From: Alkalidesulfovibrio alkalitolerans DSM 16529
GTDB lineage: Bacteria; Desulfobacterota; Desulfovibrionia; Desulfovibrionales; Desulfovibrionaceae
Assembly (NCBI RefSeq): GCF_000422245.1
Contig: NZ_ATHI01000001.1
Span: forward strand, 147,612-211,611
Length of the DNA: 64,000 nt
Direction: 5' to 3'
The position numbers were made by a program, and so were the translations under genes. This document shows, in pieces, positions 33,392 through 43,944 of this stretch. The notes below the pieces were generated by a model, which did no database searches, was not told the origin of the DNA, and saw nothing but the letters and a program-made list of their open reading frames with translations. Each line of letters begins with the position of its first letter. Position 1 is the first letter of the stretch.

Positions 33392-35380
33392 TCAGCGCAC
33401 GGCGTGCAAGAAATGCAGGTGCTTCTCGTACTGATCCACCACGTCAGTGATGATTTGCTCCATGGTCCACCCCATAACGTCGTAGTCCTGGCCTCCTTCG
33501 CTCAGGTGCACCTCGGCCCGGTAGAACTTTAGTTCCTCGCCACGCCGTTTCTGCGTGTCGCGCATGGCGAATACCGGCGCGACGGAAACCGCGGGCCTCA
33601 CCGAATAGAAGAAGTCGATCTCCTCGCCGTGCAGGACGTCGAGCCAGACCCGACCATCTTCGCCTTGCTTGACCCTGGCCCGCAGGCCGCGTTTGGCGAG
33701 TTCCTCGGCCACGTCGTCGAGCGCTGGTCTGATCACCTCGTGGATGAATTCATGCACCTCGGCCTTTGTTGGATGGTGCAAGAGCGCGTTCAGCCGTGCG
33801 CGCCAGGGCGTGGGTGCGTGTCCGACCTGTGGCATGAGCACTGCCGTGCGCAGGCTCGTGCGCTTGATCCCTTCGAGCCGCAATGCCTGGAGAAGCCCCC
33901 AACACATCAGGAGCATGACCACAGTGAAGGGCAGAGCGCTGGCGATGGAGGCGGTCTGCAGCGCGCCGAGTCCGCCGGCAAGCAGCAGCGCGGCTGCCAC
34001 CAGCCCTTCGCTCAGGGCCCAAAAGATGCGTTGCCACACGGGGGCGTCGTCGTCCCCGCCAGAGGCCAACATGTCGATGACCAGCGAGCCCGAGTCGGAA
34101 GACGTGACGAAGAAGGTGACCACCAGGGTCGTGGCGAGGAGCGAGGTGATGCCCGACAGCGGAAGATGTTCGAAAAACTCGAAAAGCGCCATGGTTGTGT
34201 CGCGCGACACTGCCTCGCCGAGGCTGGCGATGCCCTGGACCATGATCATGTGCAGCGCGGTGTTCCCGAAGAAGGTCATCCACATGAACGTGAAGCCCAC
34301 TGGCACGAGCAAAACTCCCAGAACGAACTCCCGAATGGTGCGGCCGCGCGAGACGCGGGCGATAAACATGCCAACGAAAGGCGCCCAGGCGATCCACCAG
34401 CCCCAGTAGAAGAGGGTCCAGCCGCCGATCCACCCTGTGGGCTCATAGGCGTAGAGGTTGAAGGTCGTGGCCACGATGTCCGAGATGTATGATCCGATGT
34501 TCTGCGTCAGGGTCTGGAGCAAATAGACCGTGGGGCCGGCCGCGAGCACGAAGAGCAAAAGGAGCACCGCCAGGATCATGTTCAGTTCCGAGAGCCTGCG
34601 GATGCCGCCATCCAGTCCCAGGACCACGGAGATCGTGGCCACGAGGGTGATGACGGCGATGAGGAGTATCTGCACGGTGATGGAGATGGGAGCGCCGAAG
34701 AGGTAGTTCAGGCCGGAGTTGACCTGCATGGCCCCGAATCCGAGTGACGTGGCCACGCCGAACATGGTTCCCAGGATCGCGAAGGTGTCCACGGCGTGCC
34801 CGATGGGGCCGTGGATGCGTTCGCCGATCAGGGGGTACAATGAAGAACGGATGGTCAAGGGCAGATCGTGGCGGTAGGAGAAGTAGGCCAAGGAGATGGC
34901 GATGACGGCGTAGATGGCCCAGGCATGAACACCCCAGTGAAAGAAGGTGATCTTCATGGCCTCTCGCGCGGCGTGCACGGTCTGGGCGTCGCCAATGGGC
35001 GGCGACATGTAGTGCATCACCGGTTCGGCCACGCCGAAGAACATGAGGCCAATACCCATACCCGCCGAGAAGAGCATGGCAAACCAGGAGACGTAGCCGT
35101 AATCCGGCTCGCTGTGGTCGGGGCCGAGCTTGATGCGACCAAAACCCGACAAGGCCAGGAGTACCACGAAGACGAGAAACGAGGCTACGGCCAGGATGTA
35201 GAACCAGTCCACGGAGTGAACTATCCAGGCCTGTACGCTGCCGAAGACCGATTCGGCGAGCCTTGGGGTGAGCATGGCGAAGAGCACGAAACAGACGATG
35301 AGTCCCGCCGAGCCGAAAAAAACCGGCGGGTTGATTCTCGCGCGTGGGCGTCTGGACCCGGTTTCTGGCTGATCGCTCAT
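33392..35380 (-). CDS. BCCT-family transporter (BetT-like) with C-terminal domain
   Basis: A 662-residue sodium- or proton-coupled uptake transporter for betaine, choline or carnitine. It has twelve membrane segments and the BCCT signature GWWIAWAPFVGMFIARVSRG followed by RTIREF (near residue 320-345), plus MGIGLMFFGVAEP near residue 95 and FVTSSDSGSLVIDMLA near 430. A C-terminal cytoplasmic region of about 150 residues (LNALLHHPTKAEVHEFIHEV onwards) is the regulatory domain found in BetT. ATG at 35380 has AAGGAG upstream. Single gene; osmoprotection is the family role. Confidence 0.88.
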   Translation of the reverse strand: MSDQPETGSRRPRARINPPVFFGSAGLIVCFVLFAMLTPRLAESVFGSVQAWIVHSVDWFYILAVASFLVFVVLLALSGFGRIKLGPDHSEPDYGYVSWFAMLFSAGMGIGLMFFGVAEPVMHYMSPPIGDAQTVHAAREAMKITFFHWGVHAWAIYAVIAISLAYFSYRHDLPLTIRSSLYPLIGERIHGPIGHAVDTFAILGTMFGVATSLGFGAMQVNSGLNYLFGAPISITVQILLIAVITLVATISVVLGLDGGIRRLSELNMILAVLLLLFVLAAGPTVYLLQTLTQNIGSYISDIVATTFNLYAYEPTGWIGGWTLFYWGWWIAWAPFVGMFIARVSRGRTIREFVLGVLLVPVGFTFMWMTFFGNTALHMIMVQGIASLGEAVSRDTTMALFEFFEHLPLSGITSLLATTLVVTFFVTSSDSGSLVIDMLASGGDDDAPVWQRIFWALSEGLVAAALLLAGGLGALQTASIASALPFTVVMLLMCWGLLQALRLEGIKRTSLRTAVLMPQVGHAPTPWRARLNALLHHPTKAEVHEFIHEVIRPALDDVAEELAKRGLRARVKQGEDGRVWLDVLHGEEIDFFYSVRPAVSVAPVFAMRDTQKRRGEELKFYRAEVHLSEGGQDYDVMGWTMEQIITDVVDQYEKHLHFLHAVR

Positions 35381-35500
35381 CTGGCGGCTCCTTGGGGGCT
35401 GAAGTGCCATGGACAAACGATGACTTATGAGGTGTACAACGATGGCGCATAGGCGTCCAGGAATGAGTTTCTCAACAGCCTCCCACGGCCGCGAAAAGGC

Positions 35501-38500
35501 TCAGTAATCGTAGCGCCAGTTCAGGCCGATGCCCCCCTGCGACTCTCGGCCCATCTGGCTCTCCAGGCCAAGCTGGGGGCTGATTTCGATCTCCACGCCA
35601 ACGGTATCGTCGCGCGGGTCCAGCCCCTTGCCGCCTTTGAGGTAGACGTTGTCCGTGACGTATTTGCCCGCCTGCACCGTGGTCCCGCCGGTGGCCGCGC
35701 CCTCGCCGGTGGAAAGATCGTCCAGCCCCACGCCTCGGGCGATGGTGCGGGTGATATCGGGCCCGGACGAGCCGCCCCGCGCGAGTTGGTCCACTGCCCG
35801 CGCCAGACGCAGGGCTTGCATGGGAGTGAGGCTGTCCAGGGAGCGACCGAAGAGCACGGCCGCGAGGATTTCGTTCTCGGGCACGGCGGGGTCCGAATCT
35901 AGCGTGATCTTGAGGTTTTGCGGCGTTCCCGCGAGGATGACCTTGGCCAGGATCGCGGCCGCGTTCGTGGTCGCCACGACGCGCAGGTCGGGCGTGGGCG
36001 GCGTTGCGCCGCTGAATTGGATCAGGCCCTCGTCGATGCGGAAGACCCGGTCCAGGAAGTCGAAGGTGCCGCGCTCCACCTGCAATCCTCCGATGATGCG
36101 CGGCTCCTCGGCCGTGCCCGTGATGTCCAGGTTGCCGCGCCACACCGAATCGAGCCCGTGTCCGCGCACGCGGATGCGCGGTGGCAGGGTCACGCCGATG
36201 TCCAGGGTCAGCGGCAGGGGTTTCGCCCGCTCCCGCGCTTGGGGCGTCTCGGCCTCGTCCCCCCGTTCGTCCACGTAGGTCACGTCGATGTCCACCACGT
36301 CGGGCGGCAGTCCTCGCGGCAGGTCCACCTCGGCCCTGTCCACGGTCAGCCGCCCAGCGAGCTTCGCACCCTCCACGCTGTCGCCCGCAAGGTTCAGGTC
36401 GCCGCTCACCGTGCCGCGCATGATCTCGTTGTTCACTGGTTCGAATCTGTCGAAGCCCAGCCGGACCGCAAAGGGCATGGGGCCGTCGCCCTCGGCCAGG
36501 GTCAGGCTGCCGTCGCCCTCGATGCGGCCGTTCGCGCCATCCCTGGCAGAAAGACGCGTGAGGGTGAACATCCGCCCCCGGGCGTTGGCCGCCATCTGGA
36601 TGTCGCGCAGAACCGAGCCGAAGCGCAGGTTCTCGTAACGGCCTTCGCTCAGGCTCAGGTCGCCTTCAAGCAGGGGGTCGTCGAGGCTGCCGCGCGCGGC
36701 CAGGTCGAAGGCGAGCGCGCCGGAGAGAATCTGGTCGCTCAGGGCGGGCAGGTCGCGCAAGAGTCCGAGGTCGAGCGCACCCGTGGCAGTGGCCGTGATG
36801 GGAGCGCCCTGGTCCATGGAGAACGCGAAGGGTTCGAGGGCGAAGGCCAGGGGCAGGGATGCGTCGAGCGAGACCAGACGCGCGGTCTCGTGCCGCACCT
36901 CGGCCTGGGCGGCGAGGCGGCCGTCTGCGGCCAGCGCCGTGGCCGAAAGCGCGACGGGCGGCAAGTCCATGAGTCCCTGGTCAGGCGGCGCGGTGATGCC
37001 CGTGGCTTCGAGGCGAATCGTGGCGCGCGGTGCGGCCACGGGGCCTTGCACGTCGAGATCGAGATCGACCAAACCCGAGGGAACCGTGAGATCGAGCGCG
37101 GCCAGGGCGCGCAGCGGAAAGCCGCGCAGTGTCGCCCCGAAGTCAGCCGCGCGCGGGCCGTACTCACCTTGCGCGCGCAATTCGCCGCCGCCCACGTCCA
37201 GGGCCAGCCCCTGAAGACGCAGGCCCGAGGCGTCCGCCTCGATGCGGGCCGGGGCCAGGGAGCGCACCGGCAACCCGGCGTAGTTGGCCGCAAGGGATGA
37301 AAGCTCGGCTGCGAAGGTCTCGGCAAAGGGCTGGAGCTTGGCCGTGAGCGCAAGCGTGAAGGGTTTGCCGTCGGACGCCCCGCGCGCGGAAAGATCGAGT
37401 GTCGCGTCGGGGCCGGAGACGGTCGTGGCCAGATTGACGGTTTCGGCCGAAAAGCCTTCCATGCCGAGCCCGGCTGCCCGCAGATCGAGCCGGGCCGCGC
37501 CGCGCTCAGCCACAAGCGCGTGCAGGTCCGTGCTTGTGGCCTCAAGCGAGAGCGAGGCCAGCGACATTTCGTCGAGAACCAAGCTGCGGCCTGTGGCGGT
37601 AAGGTTCACGGCCTGCGCGCTCGCGCCGTCGGCAAGGTCGAGGCGCGCCTGAAGGCCGCCGGAAAGGTCGAGGCCCAGAAGCGGGGCCAGGGCGTCGAGG
37701 CGCGGGGCATCCAACTGAAGGCGGCCGCGCAAAAGGCCAGTGGCCAGAGCCAGGGCCAATTCTCCGTCGAGGCGCGCGCCCGGGGTTTCGATCGCGAGTT
37801 CAGGCAGACGCAGGTGGTCGTTGTCGAGAATATAGGCGGCCTGGGCGCGCAGTTCGATCTCCTGGGCGGCCAGGGAAAGGGCCAGGCGTTCCGGCGCGGG
37901 GTCGGGCGCAAGCGATATCCCCGAGGCGAGGCGAAGCGCCGGACTGGTCAGGCGTTGTCCGGCCATTTCCAGGCTTTTGGCCTGGGCGGCGAGGCTGATA
38001 TCCAGGCGCTGGCCGAGAACGCCCTCGACCGTTATATCGATGGGCGAAAGGCCGCTTGGCCGAATGCCCAGCGCCTGTTCCACGAAAGCGGGGTCATCGG
38101 GCAGGGTCAGGCGGGCCGTGGTGCGAAGCGTGTCGTCGGCGAGGCCGAGGCGGCCCCTGGCATGAAGCGTGGTGCGGCTTGTAAGGTCGAGCCCATGCAG
38201 CGTGAGCGCGTCGTCGTCGAACTCGGCCTCTAAGAGCAGGACCGCGTGCTCGCCAATGAGCGCGGCCAGGGCCGGATCGAGGCCTTGAATCCCGCTCGCA
38301 TCGATGTCGGCCTCGATGCGGATGCCCTCGTCCAGGTCGCCGTGGGCCGTGGCGGAGAGATTCAGGGCGGCCTTTACTGGGCGCAGCCCGAAGAGGGTTC
38401 CGGCGTTCGGCAGCGCCGCCTTTGCGATGGCCGAGAGAAGCATTTCCGCGAGGTCGAGGCTGCCCGAGGCAAAAAGGGTGTTCTCTCCACTCACGAGGGA

Positions 38501-40000
38501 GAACGCGTCGAGGCGAAGCCTGTCCTCGCCCTGAAGACTCGCGTCGAAGTCGATGCGCAAGGACTCGTCGAGCACGGTGTCCGGCGGCGGCGTAAGACCC
38601 CCCACGTCGGCCCTTCCTTTTGCGCGCACGGTGCGTGTGGGCGCATCGAGAGGCGAGCGGGCATCGATATCGGCCGCAAGGCGCACCAAAGATTTTGTAA
38701 GATCGGGCAGGACGAGGCTTCCGAGGTCGGCCTCCAGGCGTGCGAAAAGCTCGTCCTCGCCTCCGCGCAGGGCAAGGTCCAGGCGCGGCGAGCCGTCGAG
38801 AACCCCGCCCGTGAAGCGGCCTAGCAGCGCCGGGTCCAGGGCCTCGATGGCGGCCTCGGCGGTGAGCTTTCCCCTTGCGAGGATGCCGTTTGCGTGCAGG
38901 CGCAGCGCGGCCAGGGCCACGTCGAGCGCTTCGAGGCGCACTTCGTCGGCTGCGCGGGAGCCAAGCGGCACGACAAGGCGCGCCAGCACCTCGGCCTCGC
39001 GGCCGAGAAGGTCGGCCGCGTCGTCGGGCACGAGGCCGAGCACGTCGGCGAGCACGGCCGCAAGTCCGATCTGAAGCGTCTCCACGCCTGGCCGCGCGCC
39101 CGCGCCGCGCCGCAAGGAGAGGTCGGCGTGCAGAAGCGAGAGGTCGTTCGCGTCCAGGGTCAGGATTCCGCCCCAGTCGTTCAGGGGGCCTGTCCCGGCC
39201 AGTCGCGCGCGCAGCGAGTCGACGTCCGCGCCCGTGGCCTCGGCCAAGGCCGGGCCGAGCAGGCCGTCCGGCCCTGCGTCGAGGCGGACGTCCACGTGCA
39301 AAACGTCGTCGGCCCGGTGCCAGTCGATCCGCACGGACAGTGAGTCCGTTTCGCCGTTGGCCGCGCCCTCCGAGAGCTCGTCGAGATCGAGACGCACGGC
39401 GATGCTGTCGCGCAGCGGCAGGCTCTCACCCGAGAGAGTATAGACGCGCGCGGACGAACCTTCCTCTGCTTCGGTGAGGAGCCCGTCCGCGATCTCAATG
39501 GCCGCCACGCGCAGCAATCCCACGTGCGGCCAGGAGAAATCAGGAATATCGAAAGAGAGCGATGCGGGCTCTTGGACGGCTTGCGCCTCGGCCTGGGACG
39601 AAGCTTTGGGCAGGCGTGCGAGTGAAAGGCGCTCCAAGGTGAGGTGGGTCACAGTGGGGCGGTTTGCGAGCGTGGCCCAAAGATCGAGCCCCACGCGCAG
39701 GTCGTGGCCTGCAAGCCACACGCCCTGCGCGTCGGCCAAGGCGAAGGACGAAAGCCTCACGTCCCAGGGCATGGCGCTATCCAGGCTGTGCAGTTCAAGG
39801 CGGAAATCCTCGGACGCTGCCAGATTCTCGATGAGCCCGGCCAGGGCGTTGCGGCCCACCTGGGTGTTCAGGACGAGCAGGAGCGCCGCCAGGACGAGCG
39901 CGACGAATCCCGCGAGCCCGGCCGCAAGCCAGGCCGCGAGACGCGGGAAGGCCATGCGTCCGGCTGTGGGCGCGGAAGGTTTCGTTTCGTTCGTGGTCAT
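35501..40000 (-). CDS. tamB: TamB-like translocation/assembly module protein
   Basis: A 1499-residue inner-membrane-anchored periplasmic protein that spans to the outer membrane and, with TamA, helps assemble outer-membrane proteins or carry lipids. It has an N-terminal membrane anchor (LAAWLAAGLAGFVALVLAAL, residues ~20-40), long repetitive beta-taco sequence over most of its length, and the conserved TamB C-terminal domain with LRVVATTNAAAILAKVILAG, NEILAAVLFGRSLDSLTPMQ and final IGLNWRYDY. Its ATG (39998-40000) overlaps the tamA stop, so the pair is coupled. Length is in the family range. Confidence 0.92.
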   Translation of the reverse strand: MTTNETKPSAPTAGRMAFPRLAAWLAAGLAGFVALVLAALLLVLNTQVGRNALAGLIENLAASEDFRLELHSLDSAMPWDVRLSSFALADAQGVWLAGHDLRVGLDLWATLANRPTVTHLTLERLSLARLPKASSQAEAQAVQEPASLSFDIPDFSWPHVGLLRVAAIEIADGLLTEAEEGSSARVYTLSGESLPLRDSIAVRLDLDELSEGAANGETDSLSVRIDWHRADDVLHVDVRLDAGPDGLLGPALAEATGADVDSLRARLAGTGPLNDWGGILTLDANDLSLLHADLSLRRGAGARPGVETLQIGLAAVLADVLGLVPDDAADLLGREAEVLARLVVPLGSRAADEVRLEALDVALAALRLHANGILARGKLTAEAAIEALDPALLGRFTGGVLDGSPRLDLALRGGEDELFARLEADLGSLVLPDLTKSLVRLAADIDARSPLDAPTRTVRAKGRADVGGLTPPPDTVLDESLRIDFDASLQGEDRLRLDAFSLVSGENTLFASGSLDLAEMLLSAIAKAALPNAGTLFGLRPVKAALNLSATAHGDLDEGIRIEADIDASGIQGLDPALAALIGEHAVLLLEAEFDDDALTLHGLDLTSRTTLHARGRLGLADDTLRTTARLTLPDDPAFVEQALGIRPSGLSPIDITVEGVLGQRLDISLAAQAKSLEMAGQRLTSPALRLASGISLAPDPAPERLALSLAAQEIELRAQAAYILDNDHLRLPELAIETPGARLDGELALALATGLLRGRLQLDAPRLDALAPLLGLDLSGGLQARLDLADGASAQAVNLTATGRSLVLDEMSLASLSLEATSTDLHALVAERGAARLDLRAAGLGMEGFSAETVNLATTVSGPDATLDLSARGASDGKPFTLALTAKLQPFAETFAAELSSLAANYAGLPVRSLAPARIEADASGLRLQGLALDVGGGELRAQGEYGPRAADFGATLRGFPLRALAALDLTVPSGLVDLDLDVQGPVAAPRATIRLEATGITAPPDQGLMDLPPVALSATALAADGRLAAQAEVRHETARLVSLDASLPLAFALEPFAFSMDQGAPITATATGALDLGLLRDLPALSDQILSGALAFDLAARGSLDDPLLEGDLSLSEGRYENLRFGSVLRDIQMAANARGRMFTLTRLSARDGANGRIEGDGSLTLAEGDGPMPFAVRLGFDRFEPVNNEIMRGTVSGDLNLAGDSVEGAKLAGRLTVDRAEVDLPRGLPPDVVDIDVTYVDERGDEAETPQARERAKPLPLTLDIGVTLPPRIRVRGHGLDSVWRGNLDITGTAEEPRIIGGLQVERGTFDFLDRVFRIDEGLIQFSGATPPTPDLRVVATTNAAAILAKVILAGTPQNLKITLDSDPAVPENEILAAVLFGRSLDSLTPMQALRLARAVDQLARGGSSGPDITRTIARGVGLDDLSTGEGAATGGTTVQAGKYVTDNVYLKGGKGLDPRDDTVGVEIEISPQLGLESQMGRESQGGIGLNWRYDY

Positions 40001-41904
40001 CAAAAGGACTGTCCCAGGCTGACGTATACCTGGAAACGGTCGTCACGGCCGCGCCGCCTGTCAAGGGGAAAGGCGATGTCCACGCCGATGGGGCCCACGA
40101 AACTGTAGTAACGCATGCCGAATCCAGCCCCCACGAAGAGCTTCCGCCCGAAATCGGGGTATTCCCGGGCAAAGGCGCGGCCCGCGTCCACGAAGCCCAC
40201 CAGACCAAATTCCTCGTGGAAACGCCAACGCACCTCGGCCGAGGTCTCGAAGACGGATCGGCCGCCCACGGGGTCGCCCGCGTCGTCGAGATCGCCCGCC
40301 ATGCGGTAGGCGTAGCCGCGCACGGACGCGCCGCCGCCCGCATACAACCGCAGATCCTTGGGCACGTTCGAAAGCGCCGCGCCCGAGGTCGCGCCCGCTT
40401 GGGCGCGCAAGGCCAGAACCAGCCTGTCGCCGCCCAGGATGCTCAGGTACTTGGTGGCCGATATCTGGCTTTGAAAGAAGTCCGAGACATCGCCCCGGCT
40501 GACGAAGTAGCGCGCGCCGCTCAATGTCACGCGCTGGCCTCTGGTGGGGTTCAAGAGGTCGTCGCTGCCGTCGTAGCGCAAGGAAAGCGGCACCGAGAAC
40601 AGGCCGTAGGTCTCGTCCTGCTCCACGGCATCGATCCGCGAAAGACGATAGGACAGGCCGACTCCGGCCACCAGACGCGGAGTGAAGGCGTACTCCACGC
40701 CCGCGCTGCTCACAGACGTCAGACTGTGAAAGGCGTCGTCGCGTTCGCGCACGAAGCGCTGCTCCACGAGCAGGCTCATGGGCTCGACCAGGAAGTTCGG
40801 CTTGCGGAAGGCCAGACCCGCCTGCTGGGTGATCATGTCCGCCTCCACCGAGGCCAGCAGGCGTTCGGCTCGGCCGAAGAGCGTGCGGTGCTCCCATTCG
40901 GCCTTGCCGCCGGGGCCGCTGTCCGTGCGGTAGCGAAGGCCGAGCCTGATCGTGCGCGGGCGGCGTTCGACCAACTCCAGATGCATGGGCACGCGGCCGT
41001 CCTCCGCGACCTCGCCCTTTTCGAACAGGGCCACGCTGAAAAGCCCCCCCGCGACCAGGGCGGCGCGCGTCTCCTCGACCAGCGAACCGTCGTAGGGCAT
41101 GCCCGCGATCCAGGGCAGGCGGCTGCGAACATATGCTTCGTCGACGTGCGAGAGGCCGCTGATGGTGGTTTCGCCGAAGTCGGCCACCGGGCCGGTCGAG
41201 ACGACGTAGGTCACGTCCGCGATGCGCTCGGCCCCGATGGCGCGCACGTCGAGGTCCTCGACCCTGGGAAAGGGATAGCCACGCGTGGCGAGGTGGCGCA
41301 CGATCGCCTCCTGGCCGTCCACGACGGCCTTGGCGGCGTACGGGTCGCCCGGCGAGACGCCGATTTCTCCAGGGGCAGGCAGGGGGGCTGCGGGGTCGGA
41401 GCCGGGCGTGGTCGTAATCGCGACGCGGCCGATGCGGAAACGCTCGCCCGGCACGACAGTGAAAACGGCCAGCGGCAGGCCGGGAGTGCCATCAGGCCTG
41501 TCCGGCCCATCGAGGATTTCCGTCTCCACCCGGCCCTGAAAGTAACCCCAGGAACTGAGGATCCGTCGGGTTGTCTGGACGTCTCCCTGCATGCGGTGGG
41601 CGAGAAGGCTTCTCGTGCGCGGCGGGGAGTCCTTGCGGGTGAAGGTGTCCAGCGATTCGAGGATCAGGGCGCGAAGCGCGGGGTCGAGGTCGCCGCGCAG
41701 TTCGGCGATGTAGCTGCCGGGCGGCAGGCTGGCGGCCTGCTCGCCGTTGGCGTCTTCCTCCAGGATCGAGGGCTGGTCGGCAGCGGAATCGCCCGGCTGG
41801 GCGAGGGCGGGGCCGTGAAGGCACAGGAGCGCGGCCAGATACAGACAGGCGAGAAAAGCCGCACGGGCCATGGGGTGGGGGCGCGAGTCGGAGATGCCGT
41901 TCAT
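40000..41904 (-). CDS. tamA: TamA-like outer-membrane Omp85 protein
   Basis: A 634-residue outer-membrane protein: signal peptide (ending HGPALA), three POTRA domains (residues ~65-290), and a C-terminal 16-strand Omp85 barrel. The barrel contains LNPTRGQRVTLSG near residue 458, YAGGGASVRGYAYR (the VRGY/F motif of strand 13, near 530), and the last strand VGPIGVDIAFPLDRRRGRDD...FQVYVSLGQSF ending in Phe. It acts with TamB encoded directly after it. No signs of decay. Confidence 0.92.
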   Translation of the reverse strand: MNGISDSRPHPMARAAFLACLYLAALLCLHGPALAQPGDSAADQPSILEEDANGEQAASLPPGSYIAELRGDLDPALRALILESLDTFTRKDSPPRTRSLLAHRMQGDVQTTRRILSSWGYFQGRVETEILDGPDRPDGTPGLPLAVFTVVPGERFRIGRVAITTTPGSDPAAPLPAPGEIGVSPGDPYAAKAVVDGQEAIVRHLATRGYPFPRVEDLDVRAIGAERIADVTYVVSTGPVADFGETTISGLSHVDEAYVRSRLPWIAGMPYDGSLVEETRAALVAGGLFSVALFEKGEVAEDGRVPMHLELVERRPRTIRLGLRYRTDSGPGGKAEWEHRTLFGRAERLLASVEADMITQQAGLAFRKPNFLVEPMSLLVEQRFVRERDDAFHSLTSVSSAGVEYAFTPRLVAGVGLSYRLSRIDAVEQDETYGLFSVPLSLRYDGSDDLLNPTRGQRVTLSGARYFVSRGDVSDFFQSQISATKYLSILGGDRLVLALRAQAGATSGAALSNVPKDLRLYAGGGASVRGYAYRMAGDLDDAGDPVGGRSVFETSAEVRWRFHEEFGLVGFVDAGRAFAREYPDFGRKLFVGAGFGMRYYSFVGPIGVDIAFPLDRRRGRDDRFQVYVSLGQSF

Positions 41905-41999
41905 GGTGCTCGCTTCACGCTAACACAGCACTGCCCGGCGGGAAAGCCGAATCGGTATCGCCAGCCTCAAAAACCGCGCCGCGCCGCGGGCTCGGCGGG

Positions 42000-43061
42000 C
42001 TATTCGCCGGTCGTCAGTTCGCGCATCAGTTCGTGCACGGAGACGATCTTGTCGATGCGCCAGGCGTTCGCCCCGCAAAAGGCGAATCCGGCCTTGAGGC
42101 GGCCGCGCTGGGCGTTGGCCAGTGCCAGGCCGATGCAGTAGGGAGCCTTCTCGACGGTGCACGAGGCCAGGCAGTGGCAGTAGCAGGAGTGCGGCTTGCG
42201 CTTCCCCGCGGCCACGTCTTCGAGGAAGCTGCCGCGCAGCGCCCGGCCGGGCAGGCCGAGCGGGCTCTTGATGATCGTGATGTCCTCTTTCCCGGCCGCC
42301 ACGTAGGCTTCCTTGAAGCGGATGTCGGCGTCGCACTCGTGGGTGGCAACGAAGCGCGTGCCCATCTGCACGGCCGACGCGCCGCGTGCGAGCATGCGCT
42401 TGATGTCCTCGTGGCTGTGGATGCCGCCCGCGGCGATGACGGGGATCTTCTTGCCGTGCGCTTCGCGCAGCTTTTCGGCCACGGCCAGCACGTCGTCCAC
42501 GAGGTTCTCCAGGGTCACGGACTCGTCGTCCAAGGCCTCCATGCTGAAGCCCAGGTGGCCGCCCGCCAGGGGGCCTTCGACCACGAATGCGTCGGGCAGG
42601 CGGTCGTAGCGCGTCTTCCAGATGCGGGCCAAAAGCTCGGCCGCACGGCCTGAGGAGACCACCGGCACGAGCTTGGTCTTGTGCTCGGGCGAGGCGAAGG
42701 CGGGCAGATTTCGCGGCATGCCGCCGCCGGAGATGATGATGTCCACGCCCTCTTCCAGGGAGCAGGTCACCATGTCGTCGAAATTGGTCATGGAGGCCAT
42801 GATGTTCACGCCCAAGACGCCTTTGGTCTTTTCACGGGCAAGGCGGATTTCCTTGCGCAGGGCGCGGATGTTGGCCTCGCGGTAGTTGGTGCTGACGTCG
42901 GGCTCGCGGAAGCCGATCATGGCGGCGGAGATGACGCCCACACCGCCCTCGTTGGCCACGGCCGAGGCCAGCCCCGAGAGCGAGATGCCCACGCCCATGC
43001 CGCCCTGGACGATGGGCACCGGGATATAAAGGCCGTCGATTTCAAAACCTTGCAAACTCAT
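42000..43061 (-). CDS. Nitronate monooxygenase / FabK-like flavoprotein
   Basis: A 353-residue FMN-binding TIM-barrel protein. It starts PIVQGGMGVGISLSGLASAV (FMN site) and has DIIISGGGMPRN (~ residue 108), VVEGPLAGGHLG (His of the family near 167), PVIAAGGIHSHEDI (~ 205) and ASAVQMGTRFVATHEC (~ 226). A Cys-rich part, SCYCHCLASCTVEKAPYC, near residue 295 and FCGANA at the end are present in the anaerobe-type members. The reaction may be nitroalkane oxidation or enoyl reduction; the substrate is not known. It lies alone upstream of a long gap. Confidence 0.82.
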   Translation of the reverse strand: MSLQGFEIDGLYIPVPIVQGGMGVGISLSGLASAVANEGGVGVISAAMIGFREPDVSTNYREANIRALRKEIRLAREKTKGVLGVNIMASMTNFDDMVTCSLEEGVDIIISGGGMPRNLPAFASPEHKTKLVPVVSSGRAAELLARIWKTRYDRLPDAFVVEGPLAGGHLGFSMEALDDESVTLENLVDDVLAVAEKLREAHGKKIPVIAAGGIHSHEDIKRMLARGASAVQMGTRFVATHECDADIRFKEAYVAAGKEDITIIKSPLGLPGRALRGSFLEDVAAGKRKPHSCYCHCLASCTVEKAPYCIGLALANAQRGRLKAGFAFCGANAWRIDKIVSVHELMRELTTGE

Positions 43062-43722
43062 GGAATCACTGCTCCGAAAAACGATTCGCCTAGGCCTGCG
43101 CGATGGCTTGGCCTGGCGCGCTTTGTAATGACTTCGCCGACATAACGGCCCTTGAGCGGGGCCCTTTCGGCGCGAGCCCCGGCCGCAAGGACAGAGCCCG
43201 GCGGATGATGCGCAAAGACCCCCTTGCCGAGCCCTGCCCGGTCAAAGGGGGAGCCGCCGCGCGAGCGGTGTTTCGTGTCCGTCGGGCTGGCGCGTCGCGA
43301 TGCGGCGCCTGCCGCGTTGATGTGTTTGAGGACGCCTGCCGATCCGGCTTTTCAGGCGCATGAACCCCCGGAAGACCACGAAACCGTCCTTCACCCGCCC
43401 CGTACCCATACGCTTGAACTGGCCCGCGCACAAGGTGTCGCTCCCCCCTAGTCCCGCCTGCGACGCGATTTTTTTTCCGGATTATTTCCTGTGCGCCCAT
43501 TTGCGGTCAGATACGGCATATTTCGGCACCGCACCGGAAATAGCCTGGGAGGCGAGAGATTCAGGACATGTGCCATTCTGTGGCCGTGGCAAGGGAGCGT
43601 GGCGTCGCCGCGTGGGCGGGTCGGGGCACGGACGGCGGGGCGGCAGAAACAGATCCCGGAAGGTCGGCCGGTATGGCCGGTGACGAGTTGATTTTTTGTG
43701 GGTGGCGCGGCATGTTGACGCC
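43062..43722. other. Intergenic region of about 660 bases
   Basis: No convincing gene on either strand. Short open frames are random for the GC content. Upstream of the hicBA gene it contains an AT-richer patch (43500-43545 and 43690-43700) that could hold their promoter. Nothing else stands out. Confidence 0.5.
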
Positions 43723-43944
43723 ATGAGTAGGAAATTCGCCGTCGTCATGGAACGCGACGAGGACGGCTTCTTCGTGGGCAGCGTGCCCGAGCTTGCCTGC
43801 TGCCACGCTCAGGGCGCCACCAGACAAGAGATGCTGGACAACCTGCGCGAAGTCGTGGCCCTGTGCCTCGAAGTCGGCGGAGAAATGGTCGCGTGCGACG
43901 CGTCGGGCGTGTGTCTGTGCGACGAGTGCGGGGCCGACCTGTGA
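43723..43944 (+). CDS. hicB: HicB-like antitoxin
   Basis: A 73-residue HicB-family antitoxin: KFAVVMERDEDGFFVGSVPE, ACCHAQGATRQEMLDNLREV and ALCLEVGGE, the standard partial RNase-H-like fold that neutralises HicA. There is no C-terminal DNA-binding domain; instead it ends [11 protein letters not shown] with three Cys, an uncommon ending. The antitoxin gene comes first and overlaps hicA by four bases (GTGA), the reverse of the classic hicAB order but common in this subgroup. Confidence 0.86.
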   Translation: MSRKFAVVMERDEDGFFVGSVPELACCHAQGATRQEMLDNLREVVALCLEVGGEMVACDASGVCLCDECGADL